Positions 43,674 through 52,109 of a stretch of DNA of 55,592 nucleotides are shown in pieces. The stretch covers positions 1 to 55,592 of the forward strand of contig CAYJPN010000033.1 in the NCBI GenBank assembly GCA_964372115.1, given 5' to 3'. Both the position numbers and the translations under genes were made by a program. Numbering within the stretch: the stretch's first letter is position 1; every line of letters starts with the position of its first letter. The notes beneath the pieces were generated by a model. That model had not been told where the DNA came from. It made no database searches and saw only the letters and a list, made by a program, of their open reading frames with translations. Source of the stretch: CG2-30-36-16 sp964372115 (lineage in GTDB: Bacteria; Bacteroidota; Ignavibacteria; Ignavibacteriales; Ignavibacteriaceae).

Positions 43674-44033
43674 TTAAGTTTGGTTTCCCGGCATCATCCA
43701 TGCGTTGTAATAAAGTGAAGCCAACGCTTTTGAGTCAGCGCTCATTCTATTTATTATAAGATATTTTGTTTTGAACCGAAATAATTTTAAATACTCGTTA
43801 TCGTCTCTGCTGTCTGTTTGCTCGAAAGCATAACTATCAGCGGCAAAAATAACAGGTAAATATGAATTAGATTCTGTAATATAATTAAAAACATAAGAGA
43901 GCGGGGCTGCAACAAATTCTTTCGGCAGATTTTGCAGAGCATGACGTGCTATTATAAAATGCCCCTCATCACCCCATGATAGAATGAAAGATAATGAGGA
44001 AAATACAAATGGTATTAATAATTTTTTGCTCAT
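43674..44033 (-). CDS. Short S1/P1-nuclease or zinc phospholipase C-like protein, probably truncated
   Basis: The 119-aa product has a signal peptide (MSKKLLIPFVFSSLSFILS) and a mature N-terminus WGDEGHFIIARHALQNLP. A mature N-terminal Trp plus GH-x-x-I-A-x-x-A is the zinc-binding opening of S1/P1 nucleases and zinc-dependent phospholipase C, in which the N-terminal Trp and following His bind metal. Those enzymes are about 250-300 aa with further His/Asp ligands; here the chain stops after about 100 mature residues. It is therefore either an N-terminal fragment left by a stop or a short relative. It directly follows the YjbQ-family gene (zero gap), and the 43-nt gap to the next gene holds TTAATAGTTAGTAG-type repeats. 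Confidence 0.55.
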   Translation of the reverse strand: MSKKLLIPFVFSSLSFILSWGDEGHFIIARHALQNLPKEFVAAPLSYVFNYITESNSYLPVIFAADSYAFEQTDSRDDNEYLKLFRFKTKYLIINRMSADSKALASLYYNAWMMPGNQT

Positions 44034-44462
44034 TTATTTTTTTATCCCGGTAAATTGAACTACAATTTTTCTACGACGCGGATGTGTATCAAAATCAATT
44101 AAGACTATTTGCTGCCAGGTGCCAAGCATCAGGCTGCTGTTTTCAAAAGGAACAGTAAGCGAAGCTCCTTGAAGTGAAGCGCGGATGTGTGAGTGTCCGT
44201 TGCCGTCGTGCCAGGTATTATTGTGATGATAATTAATATCAGCAGGAATAATTTTTTCAAAAAAAGCCGGGTAATCTATTTCAAGACCAGGTTCAAATTC
44301 TATTGTGGTAATACCGGCTGTTGCGCCGGGAACAAAAATAAGCGCACTTCCCTCGATAAAATTCGATTCGGTAAGCAATATTTCCACTTCACCGGTTATA
44401 TCGAGTAAATCAGAATTGCCTTTTGTTTTAATTTCGAACGATTTTGTTTGAATTTTTAACAT
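44034..44462 (-). CDS. YjbQ-family protein (UPF0047, secondary thiamine-phosphate synthase type)
   Basis: The 142-aa protein has the full UPF0047 signature: EILLTESNFIEGSALIFVPGATAGIT, YHHNNTWHDGNGHSHIRASL (metal-binding His residues) and LMLGTWQQIVLIDFDTHPRRRKIVV. The family has weak thiamine-phosphate synthase activity in E. coli YjbQ, but its true role is unsettled. Length is standard. It is transcribed away from the aminotransferase gene, with a 37-nt gap to that frame's earliest possible start and 154 nt to its likely start. Confidence 0.9.
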   Translation of the reverse strand: MLKIQTKSFEIKTKGNSDLLDITGEVEILLTESNFIEGSALIFVPGATAGITTIEFEPGLEIDYPAFFEKIIPADINYHHNNTWHDGNGHSHIRASLQGASLTVPFENSSLMLGTWQQIVLIDFDTHPRRRKIVVQFTGIKK

Positions 44463-44616
44463 ACAAGTGTAATAATAAGATTTTAATCACCAAACCTAAA
44501 TGAATTTACAATTACCCTGTATTATTAAAATGACAGGCTGTTCCAAAGATAAGGAATTTTTTTATCTCTCTTTATTTGATAAATTTCGGGAGAATTTTTT
44601 AAATAATAGGATTGTT

Positions 44617-45819
44617 ATGAGTACCAAAGAATTTATAGAGATGGAAGAAAAATATGGCGCACACAATTATCACCCGCTTGATGTTGTGCTCCAAAAAGGA
44701 GAGGGAGTTTGGGTTTACGATGTTGATGGGAAAAAATATCTCGACTGTCTTGCCGCATATTCAGCGGTTAACCAGGGACATTGCCACCCGAGAATAATAA
44801 AAGCTTTAAAAGATCAGGCTGACAATATTACATTAACTTCAAGAGCATTCCGCAACGACCAGCTTCCTTTCTTATATAAAGAATTATGCGAACTTACCGG
44901 GTACGAAATGGTATTGCCAATGAATTCAGGCGCGGAAGCGGTTGAAACAGCATTAAAAGCTGTACGAAAATGGGGTTATAAAGTAAAAGGAGTAAAAGAA
45001 GATTCTGCCGAAATAATTACATGCACAAATAATTTTGCCGGCAGAACAATTTCGATAATAAGTTTTTCTACTGAAGCTCAGTACAGAGACGGCTATGGTC
45101 CTTTTACACCAGGCTTTAAAGTAATTGAATACGGCAATGCTGAAGAGCTTGAAAAAGCAATCACCCTAAACACAGTTGCCTTTCTCGTTGAGCCAATCCA
45201 GGGCGAAGGCGGTGTTGTTGTACCTGAGGCAGGCTTCTTAAAAAAAGCATATGACATCTGTAAAAAGAATAATGTTCTTTTTGTTGCCGATGAAATACAA
45301 AGTGGTCTTGGAAGAAGCGGAAAACTATTTGCATACATGCATGAAGATATTCGTCCCGACGCTGTAATTATCGGTAAAGCTCTTTCAGGCGGATGTTATC
45401 CGGTTTCGGCGGTACTATCGGATAAAGAGGTGCTTGGCGTATTCAACCCCGGCGATCACGGATCAACCTTTGGCGGAAACCCGCTTGGCGCTGCAGTTGC
45501 ACGCGAAAGTTTAAAAGTTTTAGTGGAAGAAAATCTTATAGAAAACTCCGCAAAAATGGGCGAGTACTTCCGCGAAAAATTAGGTGCTGTCGGCTCCAAA
45601 CATATAAAAGAAATTCGCGGCAAAGGTTTATTTATAGGCGTTGAGTTGTTGCCGGAGGCAAAAGGCGCCCGTCGTTTCTGCGAAGCATTGATGCAGAGGG
45701 GAATACTCTGCAAAGAAACCCATGATAATGTAATCCGATTTGCCCCGCCGCTTGTAATAAAGCAGGAAGAAATTGATTGGGCAATGGAAAGAATTAAAGA
45801 AGTTTTATTAATGGATTAA
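44617..45819 (+). CDS. rocD: Ornithine aminotransferase (ornithine-oxo-acid transaminase)
   Basis: The 400-aa, PLP-dependent class III aminotransferase moves the delta-amino group of ornithine to 2-oxoglutarate, linking arginine and proline metabolism. I chose the ATG at 44617 (MSTKEFIEMEEKYGAHNYHPLDVVL) because this is the usual OAT N-terminus. The frame also opens at 44500, but that would add 39 unrelated residues (MNLQLPCIIKMTG...). Signatures are NSGAEAVETALK (cofactor phosphate region), EPIQGEGGVVVPEAGFL, VADEIQSGLGRSGKLFA (Asp binding PLP) and IGKALSGGCYPVSAVL with the Schiff-base Lys. SFSTEAQYRDGYGPFTPGF is typical of OAT. A 12-bp perfect inverted repeat follows the gene. Confidence 0.93.
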   Translation: MSTKEFIEMEEKYGAHNYHPLDVVLQKGEGVWVYDVDGKKYLDCLAAYSAVNQGHCHPRIIKALKDQADNITLTSRAFRNDQLPFLYKELCELTGYEMVLPMNSGAEAVETALKAVRKWGYKVKGVKEDSAEIITCTNNFAGRTISIISFSTEAQYRDGYGPFTPGFKVIEYGNAEELEKAITLNTVAFLVEPIQGEGGVVVPEAGFLKKAYDICKKNNVLFVADEIQSGLGRSGKLFAYMHEDIRPDAVIIGKALSGGCYPVSAVLSDKEVLGVFNPGDHGSTFGGNPLGAAVARESLKVLVEENLIENSAKMGEYFREKLGAVGSKHIKEIRGKGLFIGVELLPEAKGARRFCEALMQRGILCKETHDNVIRFAPPLVIKQEEIDWAMERIKEVLLMD

Positions 45820-45867
45820 TCGTACCGAAGACTAATTATAAAATATCAGCTTTAAAATTAAATTTGT

Positions 45868-45894
45868 ATCCGGAGGTTTAACAAACCTCCGGAT
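45868..45894 (+). terminator. Strong hairpin after rocD
   Basis: A perfect 12-bp stem ATCCGGAGGTTT/AAACCTCCGGAT has a 3-nt loop, 48 nt past the rocD stop. The downstream T tract is poor (TCAGTTT), so it may stop transcription only partly or protect 3' ends. It also lies downstream of the convergent DinB gene. Confidence 0.6.
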
Positions 45895-45952
45895 TCAGTT
45901 TACGATTAATAACTTCGTTAGCACAGAATTATTTTCCCCAAGTAAAAATGCT

Positions 45953-46453
45953 TTAAACTTTTCCCGATGAGCGCTCGTCAACAAAAATAAGGTAATCGGT
46001 TTTAGGCGGAACCTTACCGAGCTGGCGGAGCATAGTTGCTAATTGTCCGCGATGATATGCTGAGTGGAACATCAGATGTTCTACCATTTGCAACAAGCTA
46101 TATTCCCATGTTTCGCCGCCAAAGTTAACATAACTAATTTTTTTATTCTCCCCATCCTCAATCAACTCATCAAAAAAAAGAATTTGTTTTGAAAAGATTT
46201 CAAAAAACCGATGCTCAATAAATTTAATTGTGGGGTAATAAGCAGGGTTGAAAGTTTTATCGAATAAGTTGCCTTGCCAGCGCTCAAACCATAATTCTTC
46301 AACCCATAACATATGCGCTAATGTTTCATGTATTGAAGTGAAACTGCTTTTTAGGTTTTTCTCAAGATCATCGGGTTCTAATTGCAAAATTGTATTAATG
46401 AAATTAGAAACCGCCCAATGATTATATCTTAACTGTTCTATTAATAACTTCAT
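45953..46453 (-). CDS. DinB-family protein
   Basis: The 166-aa four-helix-bundle protein has the three metal-binding histidines of the DinB/YfiT fold at H47 (TLAHMLW), H130 and H134 (LMFHSAYHRGQL). The family includes thiol-dependent transferases using bacillithiol or mycothiol, and many members of unknown role. The MFHSAYHRGQLATMLRQLG ending is characteristic. Length is normal. It is followed on the same strand by the frameshifted VOC gene region upstream (46.5-46.8 kb), possibly a former operon. Confidence 0.9.
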   Translation of the reverse strand: MKLLIEQLRYNHWAVSNFINTILQLEPDDLEKNLKSSFTSIHETLAHMLWVEELWFERWQGNLFDKTFNPAYYPTIKFIEHRFFEIFSKQILFFDELIEDGENKKISYVNFGGETWEYSLLQMVEHLMFHSAYHRGQLATMLRQLGKVPPKTDYLIFVDERSSGKV

Positions 46454-46494
46454 AATTTTAACTTCTTATTTTTCTTATGAGAAACTTGATGGAA

Positions 46495-46817
46495 TTATTT
46501 TTTTCTTATTTGAATAAATTCAATTGGCGCACCGTTTTCTTCAATAAAAGCAACAATGTTTCCCTCGGATGGACTGTTCGGTTCAATAATAACTTTTTTG
46601 TTTTTTATAGCTTCATAAATATCCTCAACCTCAAAGGCAACATGAGGCACAGTCTTCACAATATCCGGCAGTGTGCATTCTTTTTCATATCTCATCCATT
46701 CAATACCGTATTCGCTTTTTTCGTACCCGCAATGGTAAAGTTTATAATCTTTTAAATAAACTTCACCTTTAATTTTTTTATTTGTGGAATACCAATATGA
46801 TGATATTTAAGATTCAT
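46495..46817 (-). pseudogene. VOC-family (glyoxalase-like) gene with a single frameshift
   Basis: The ATG at 46817-46815 opens MNLKYHHIGIP, the usual beta1 of a VOC protein, but the frame is lost after about 11-15 codons. The remaining protein (KIKGEVYLKDYKLYHCGYEK, YGIEWMRYE, VPHVAFEVEDI and GAPIEFIQI) continues in another frame to the stop at 46495. The total of 323 nt is one base short of 108 codons. The likely place is the run of seven T at 46773-46779, where an eighth T would restore one 107-aa VOC domain. The part from 46695 downward can be read as a 66-aa frame on its own. It is either a true pseudogene or a homopolymer sequencing error. Confidence 0.75.
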
Positions 46818-46971
46818 TTATATTCCATTTAATTTAGAATTAATTATACACCTGTTTTCAGCTTCAGATGCAAGCATCTCTCATAAACACAGCTTTAATC
46901 GCTTTTTTCTAACAGACTCTTTTAAAAAAGATGCCCGACACTGAGTGTACATAATACCGTATTGATTTTTT

Positions 46972-47634
46972 TTATTCGGTTTGTGTAGAAGTTTCAATAC
47001 CAAAAAGGTCAAATGGTTTTTTGCTAAAAGATTCGTTAAATAACAACACAGAAAGGAAAATGTATATTATAAATGCAAAAACAATAACCAACTGAAACTT
47101 TGATGTTTTCTGAATATCCTGTCTTGATTTTAAATCGCAGACTTCGCCAGGGCAATACTGAGCTTTTTCTTTATAAAATATTGAATAAAATTTGCATCCT
47201 AAACAGATACCAAAAGCGGATTCGAAGAACAAAAAAATAAGACAAAGCATGCAGATAATACCGGTTATAGGGCTGTATGAATTTACTACCACAAGAAGTA
47301 TGAACATTACAGACGCCAGAACGACGCCGATGACCCAAGCGAATTTTTTTTGTTTAGCCCCGACATACTCCGGAACCTGATTTCTTACTATTAAACGTCC
47401 AATGATTAAAGAAGGTGAAAATTTTGGATTAACAAAAACGCGGATTACAATATCCACCAGAAATATTATAACTGCATATTTAAGCAATAAAAAATCTCCC
47501 TTGAGGATAGCTAAGAGTATCGAGATAAACATAAGTAAAAAAAGTATCCCGGCTGCCGCTCTTACTTCCCGTTCGTTCAGAACAGGTATGTTGTACCCTT
47601 CAACATCTTCTCCAAATTTTATTATTTTGCTCAT
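46972..47634 (-). CDS. DUF4395-family membrane protein
   Basis: The 220-aa integral membrane protein has hydrophobic segments at about 27-46, 48-66, 109-127, 130-150 and 184-203. The signature ESAFGICLGCKFYSIFYK (near residues 138-155) with the paired cysteines C-x-x-C, plus a later C-x4-C (YCPGEVC), identifies DUF4395. An N-terminal soluble stretch (GYNIPVLNEREVRAAAG) is also typical. Family members often neighbour thioredoxin- or rhodanese-like genes, suggesting a redox or sulfur role, but none is seen here. Function is unknown. There is a Shine-Dalgarno-like GGAG about 10 nt before the ATG. Confidence 0.82.
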   Translation of the reverse strand: MSKIIKFGEDVEGYNIPVLNEREVRAAAGILFLLMFISILLAILKGDFLLLKYAVIIFLVDIVIRVFVNPKFSPSLIIGRLIVRNQVPEYVGAKQKKFAWVIGVVLASVMFILLVVVNSYSPITGIICMLCLIFLFFESAFGICLGCKFYSIFYKEKAQYCPGEVCDLKSRQDIQKTSKFQLVIVFAFIIYIFLSVLLFNESFSKKPFDLFGIETSTQTE

Positions 47635-47773
47635 TTTTTGAACTCCTTCATTCTTTTTAAAATTAATAAATTGTTATTTACTTAAGGGGGAGGAAACTTT
47701 CGCTTATCATTAAAATTACAATCAAAACTACCATTGAATCAGCATATCTGAAGAAACAGATTTTCCATGCGAA

Positions 47774-50443
47774 TTATTTATTAACAGCCAGCCGGGTTTT
47801 TTCTAAAGTAGTTTTTAATTGTTCTAATAAATCTTTCATCATAGATTCCCTGCGATTGTTTAATTCAGTTTCTAATTCCATTGCCAGGTTTGCTGCGGCT
47901 CTTGCACCAACAGAAAAACTAGCGCCTTTTATTGTGTGCACCTCGTGATTTGCTCGGGTGTAATCACCTTGAATAATATGACCTTCAAGATTGTGCAGTC
48001 TTTTAAGCATATCGTCAAAATAGGTCTTCAACAAATCGTTTTTAAAATCTTCATTGCCGAGGCTCATTTTGTGAAGATGATGAAAATCAAAAAGAGAATT
48101 GTCGGCAATCGGTTCATCTTCAAGGGCAATCTCTTTGGGGGGTTGCGTGTTTTCAAACCCGAGCCAAAAATCAAGTAGTTTTATTAATTGATCGGCTCGT
48201 ATAGGTTTTGTGATGTAATCATTCATTCCTGCTTTCAGACATTTTTCCCGGTCACCTTTTAGCGCATGCGCGGTAATTGCTATTATAGGAATAGTTCTGA
48301 ATTTGCCGCCGAGACTTCTTATTTGTCTTGTGGCATCGTATCCGTCTATTCCCGGCATTTGCACATCCATAAGTACAATATCAAAACTATTCGTTTGAAC
48401 TGCTTCTAACGCGGTGTACCCGTCTTCAGCCTGGTCTACAACAAAACCGGCATCTGATAAAATTCGTACGGCAACTTTTCTATTTACTTCGTTATCTTCA
48501 ACAAGTAAAAGTTTGTACTCGGCGCGCAGCGGCTTATTTGCCGAAGACAATTCTAAAGTGTCAATTTGTTTTTCAAGCTTTTCAAGAGTTTTAAATTCCT
48601 TGTAGGTTATATCCTGATTTTCATTTTGCTGCAGCTTAAGTTTTATAGTAAAATAAAATTTACTCCCTTTTCCTTTTTCGCTCTTTACAACTATTTCGCC
48701 CCCCATCATCTCGGTAAGCTGTTTACAGATTACAAGCCCGAGCCCTGTCCCGCCAAATCTTCTTGTATGCGAACCGTCGACCTGTGTAAACGGCTGGAAT
48801 AGAAATTTTATTTTATCCTCAGGAATACCTATACCGGTATCTTCAACCATCGCAAATATTTGAGTTCCAATATTTGCAATCGGTTTAGATTTTATATGCA
48901 CATTTACGTTACCGGTTTCGGTAAACTTTACGGCATTGCTTAACAGGTTTACAAAAATTTGTCTAACTCTTAATGCATCACCTGTAACAAAAACCGGGGT
49001 TGCGTCATCAATATATTTATTAAGAGTAATTGATTTTTCGTTTGCGCGAGCGCTCAGCATTGATATAGAATCGTTCACAACCTCAATAAGGTTAAAATCT
49101 GCATCTTCAAGTTCCATCCTGCCCGCTTCAATTTTGGAGATGTCGAGTATGTCGTTTATTATATCTAATAAAGCTTCCGCAGATGTACGCGCGCCCATTA
49201 AAAATTGTTTTAATTCTTCATCACTTTTGTAAGACTTATTTTCTATCAAAGTCAAATATCCTATTACGCCGTTCATCGGGGTTCTAATTTCGTGACTCAT
49301 GTTTGCGAGAAATTGACTTTTAATAACGTTAGATTTTACCGCTTCTTTGGCTAGCATATCCGATCTTGTTTTTTCGGCACGTAAAGCGGTTTCAGTTTTT
49401 TCTCTTTCTTCTTCCAACTTTACCTGGGCAGTAATATCGTGCATATTCCCTTCAAAATAGATATTGCCTGTTAGTTCATCGTAAACAATTTTATCGTTTA
49501 TTTTTACAATAATTTTTGTTCCGTCTTTTTTCTTAAGGCTAAGCACATAATTTTTTACTTCTTTTTTTGTGTTTAATTCCTCAATAAGTTTTTTACGGTC
49601 TTCCGGGTTTAAGTAAATATCGTTTTTGATATCCGCTTCTAACATATCCGCTTTTGTTTCATAGCCAAGAATATTAAGCAGAGCAGGGTTTATTGTAATA
49701 AATTTGCCGGCAGCGTTTGTCTGGAAAATTCCTTCGGCAGAATTATCAAATATCGAGCGGTATTTTCTTTCTGACTGCCGCAGGAACAACGACTTTTCGG
49801 CAAGCTGCATTCTTAATTTAAAATTTACAGCGCTGCCAATTACAGAAATTACACTTAAGAATATAACAAACAGAACAGATTCGTACATATTCGGGAGGAA
49901 ATATATATTCTGATCGTTAAATAGAATAGCCATTGCAAAAACTATATTGTAATAAATCGCAACCACAATCTGATTTTTTACTTCCCAGCTTAAAAACAAT
50001 GCCGATGTAAAAATCATCAAACCGACAATCTGCGCGTTAACTACAAGGGTTGACGGCAATAGATAAATCATATACCCTGATGAAACAATTATAGAGATAA
50101 GCAAAACATGAACGAGCAAAACTGTGTAATTTCTGCTTTGTTTGAAGTTGAGAAGAACCAGCACACTGAAGGAAATAATGGTTGAAGTGAGTCTTACACT
50201 GTATACCTGAAGTGAAAACTCAGAAAAATATCTAACTTCAAAAATCATTGCAAACAAACCCGAGACAGCAATAAGAAGAGCCATGACTCTTAACGGCGTT
50301 TTTAGTAGATCGTTATACTCTTGTTTTATTACATTGTACTCTTTGTTGCTAAAAGGAATTTTTGAGTTTACAAGGTATTCCACAGTATTTGCTCCGGATG
50401 TTTTTATGATTATGCCTTCATTAAATTTCAAAAAATTTAACAA
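47774..50443 (-). CDS. Membrane hybrid histidine kinase with receiver and Hpt domain
   Basis: The 889-aa protein has six hydrophobic segments (about 50-210) forming a membrane sensor module. A PAS domain (about 225-345: YRSIFDNSAEGIFQTNAAGK) and a short coiled coil come next. HisKA has FLANMSHEIRTPMNGVIGY (H384); HATPase has NLLSNAVKF, DTGIGIPEDK and GTGLGLVICK. The receiver has acceptor D693 in VLMDVQMPGIDGYDA, and the C-terminal Hpt has phospho-His H836 in VHTIKGASFS. All four phosphorelay sites (His-Asp-His) are in one chain; only a terminal response regulator is missing, and none is adjacent. The architecture is BarA/ArcB-like. It is monocistronic. Confidence 0.94.
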   Translation of the reverse strand: MLNFLKFNEGIIIKTSGANTVEYLVNSKIPFSNKEYNVIKQEYNDLLKTPLRVMALLIAVSGLFAMIFEVRYFSEFSLQVYSVRLTSTIISFSVLVLLNFKQSRNYTVLLVHVLLISIIVSSGYMIYLLPSTLVVNAQIVGLMIFTSALFLSWEVKNQIVVAIYYNIVFAMAILFNDQNIYFLPNMYESVLFVIFLSVISVIGSAVNFKLRMQLAEKSLFLRQSERKYRSIFDNSAEGIFQTNAAGKFITINPALLNILGYETKADMLEADIKNDIYLNPEDRKKLIEELNTKKEVKNYVLSLKKKDGTKIIVKINDKIVYDELTGNIYFEGNMHDITAQVKLEEEREKTETALRAEKTRSDMLAKEAVKSNVIKSQFLANMSHEIRTPMNGVIGYLTLIENKSYKSDEELKQFLMGARTSAEALLDIINDILDISKIEAGRMELEDADFNLIEVVNDSISMLSARANEKSITLNKYIDDATPVFVTGDALRVRQIFVNLLSNAVKFTETGNVNVHIKSKPIANIGTQIFAMVEDTGIGIPEDKIKFLFQPFTQVDGSHTRRFGGTGLGLVICKQLTEMMGGEIVVKSEKGKGSKFYFTIKLKLQQNENQDITYKEFKTLEKLEKQIDTLELSSANKPLRAEYKLLLVEDNEVNRKVAVRILSDAGFVVDQAEDGYTALEAVQTNSFDIVLMDVQMPGIDGYDATRQIRSLGGKFRTIPIIAITAHALKGDREKCLKAGMNDYITKPIRADQLIKLLDFWLGFENTQPPKEIALEDEPIADNSLFDFHHLHKMSLGNEDFKNDLLKTYFDDMLKRLHNLEGHIIQGDYTRANHEVHTIKGASFSVGARAAANLAMELETELNNRRESMMKDLLEQLKTTLEKTRLAVNK

Positions 50444-50549
50444 TTTTTATTAAGACGTTAAAAACCGGAAATTGAAATAAATTCCGCCTTACAAGTATAA
50501 CATTTATTTTTTTTATAGATTACACCTCAAAAAAAAAAATTTAGATTAT

Positions 50550-51122
50550 ATGACCGATATTTTATATTCAATAGATTTAACAATATTTTACTTTTTTAAC
50601 CATACTCTTTCTGCCGGTTTTCTCGACAAGTTTTTTTCTATTATTACAAATGTAAATAACTGGTACATTGCATATATAATTCTACTTGGTATTCTAATAA
50701 CAAAAGGCGGCAGACAGGGGCGTATTGCAGCCGTTGCGGTAATTTTGATGATAGTTGTTACCGACCAGTTGCAGCACAAAATTATAAAAGAAATATTCCA
50801 GCGGATAAGACCCTGCAACTCACTCTCTGATGTTCTCACGCCGCTTGGATGTACCGGTTCATTCTCATTTCCCTCAAACCACGCAACAAATAATTTTGCG
50901 GTTGCGGTACTGTTTTACAAATTATACCCGAAACTAAAATACCCGCTATTTATATCTGCTTCGCTTATTGCTATAAGCCGAGTTTATCTTGGACTACACT
51001 ATCCCTCGGATATTGTTGCAGGCGCTTTGGTTGGCAGCGGGTTTGGTTATCTTTTTTCGCTTGCTGTTTTTAAGACCAACAGTTGGATTGAAGGAAAAAG
51101 CAGAAAAGGTTTGAATGTCTGA
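50550..51122 (+). CDS. PAP2-family phosphatase (possible undecaprenyl-diphosphatase)
   Basis: The 190-aa membrane enzyme carries the three acid-phosphatase motifs: K-x6-RP in KEIFQRIRPC (about 79-88), PSNH in SFPSNHATN (about 110-118) and SRVYLGLHYPSD with the second catalytic His (about 143-154). Four to five hydrophobic segments surround them. Such proteins dephosphorylate lipid diphosphates such as undecaprenyl-PP or phosphatidate on the outer face of the inner membrane. Length fits the BcrC/LpxE-like groups; the substrate cannot be settled by motif. It is divergent from the Hpt-bearing kinase gene. Confidence 0.9.
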   Translation: MTDILYSIDLTIFYFFNHTLSAGFLDKFFSIITNVNNWYIAYIILLGILITKGGRQGRIAAVAVILMIVVTDQLQHKIIKEIFQRIRPCNSLSDVLTPLGCTGSFSFPSNHATNNFAVAVLFYKLYPKLKYPLFISASLIAISRVYLGLHYPSDIVAGALVGSGFGYLFSLAVFKTNSWIEGKSRKGLNV

Positions 51123-51315
51123 AAATAAAAAAAAATTTAACAGCATTAATTTTATTGTTTAGGGAATGGAAAATGTATGGATGTATGCGGAAGCAACTGT
51201 AATTCGAATTTTAATACCCTTTATGCCAGCATACAATCAATCTTCGGTTCTTTTGCATGAAAACTAAAAACAATTTAACCTCAATACTTTCAACAATTTT
51301 TTTTAAGGCATTTAA

Positions 51316-51810
51316 ATGATAGTAATAGAAAAAGATAAACTTTTAATTAGAACCGCGGAAGAAAAAGATGTTTCATTAATAATGAGTTTTATCAGAGAAC
51401 TTGCGGAATACGAAAAACTTACACACGAAGTAAAAGTAAACGAAGACATGCTGCGGAAAAATTTATTCGGGGCTAGACCTTACGCAGAAGTTCTAATTGC
51501 TGAATACGGTAACCAGCCAGCCGGTCATGCAATATTTTTCCATAATTTTTCTACGTTTGTTGGTAAGCCGGGAGTTTATCTTGAAGACTTATTTGTTCGT
51601 CCCAATTTACGTGGAAAAGGAATAGGGAAAATGCTTCTTTTAAGTTTGGTTAAAATTGCAAAGGAAAGGGATTGCGGTCGTGTTGAATGGTCGGTTTTAG
51701 ACTGGAATACCCCATCAATTGAATTTTATAAAAGCCTTGGCGCGTCGCTTCTTGAAGATTGGCAGATTTTTCGTTTAACCGCCGACAAATTTGATCTATT
51801 AGCATATTAG
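51316..51810 (+). CDS. GNAT-family acetyltransferase, diamine/spermidine acetyltransferase-like
   Basis: This 164-aa GNAT has LIRTAEEKDVSLIMSFIRELAEYEKL at the N-terminus, YLEDLFVRPNLRGKGIGKMLL as motif A with the G-x-G acetyl-CoA loop, and RVEWSVLDWNTPSIEFYKSLGA as motif B. The E-D-L-F-V and W-x-V-L-D-W-N-x-P signatures are those of the SSAT-like group that acetylates polyamines or thialysine. Length is typical. A short open frame of about 33 codons precedes it but has no support. It is monocistronic. Confidence 0.9.
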   Translation: MIVIEKDKLLIRTAEEKDVSLIMSFIRELAEYEKLTHEVKVNEDMLRKNLFGARPYAEVLIAEYGNQPAGHAIFFHNFSTFVGKPGVYLEDLFVRPNLRGKGIGKMLLLSLVKIAKERDCGRVEWSVLDWNTPSIEFYKSLGASLLEDWQIFRLTADKFDLLAY

Positions 51811-51961
51811 TCTTTATAATTCTTTCAGGAAAAGTTAACAGCAAAACACAAAATAACGAAACACAAATGGGAAACAATAATATTCAACAGTCAATTGTAA
51901 AATATATTTATAAGTTCGATGAATAAAACAGGACGGGACTATTCATCCCTTTAGCTGACGG

Positions 51962-51989
51962 ATCATAAATCATAAATCATAAATCATAA
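51962..51989 (+). repeat. 7-nt tandem repeat (ATCATAA)x4
   Basis: Four exact copies of ATCATAA lie between the acetyltransferase and fabF, about 120 nt upstream of the fabF ATG. It is a simple-sequence repeat prone to copy-number change; no binding protein is suggested. Confidence 0.8.
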
Positions 51990-52109
51990 ATTGACGCCTG
52001 TAATTCGCAAATCCGCTAATTTCATTTTATCTTTGCGTCAAATTTTTTTTATCTTTTTCCCCGGTTCTGCATGCGGGATATTTGTTTTATAACTAAATAA
52101 GGATATTTG

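Noticed and set aside
44500..44616. N-terminal extension of ornithine aminotransferase
   Set aside because: The 39 extra residues do not resemble any OAT N-terminus and the ATG at 44617 gives the standard protein.
51166..51267. 33-codon frame (MENVWMYAEATVIRIL...) before the acetyltransferase
   Set aside because: No convincing ribosome-binding spacing, no motif, and an overlapping frame of similar length in another register; treated as chance.
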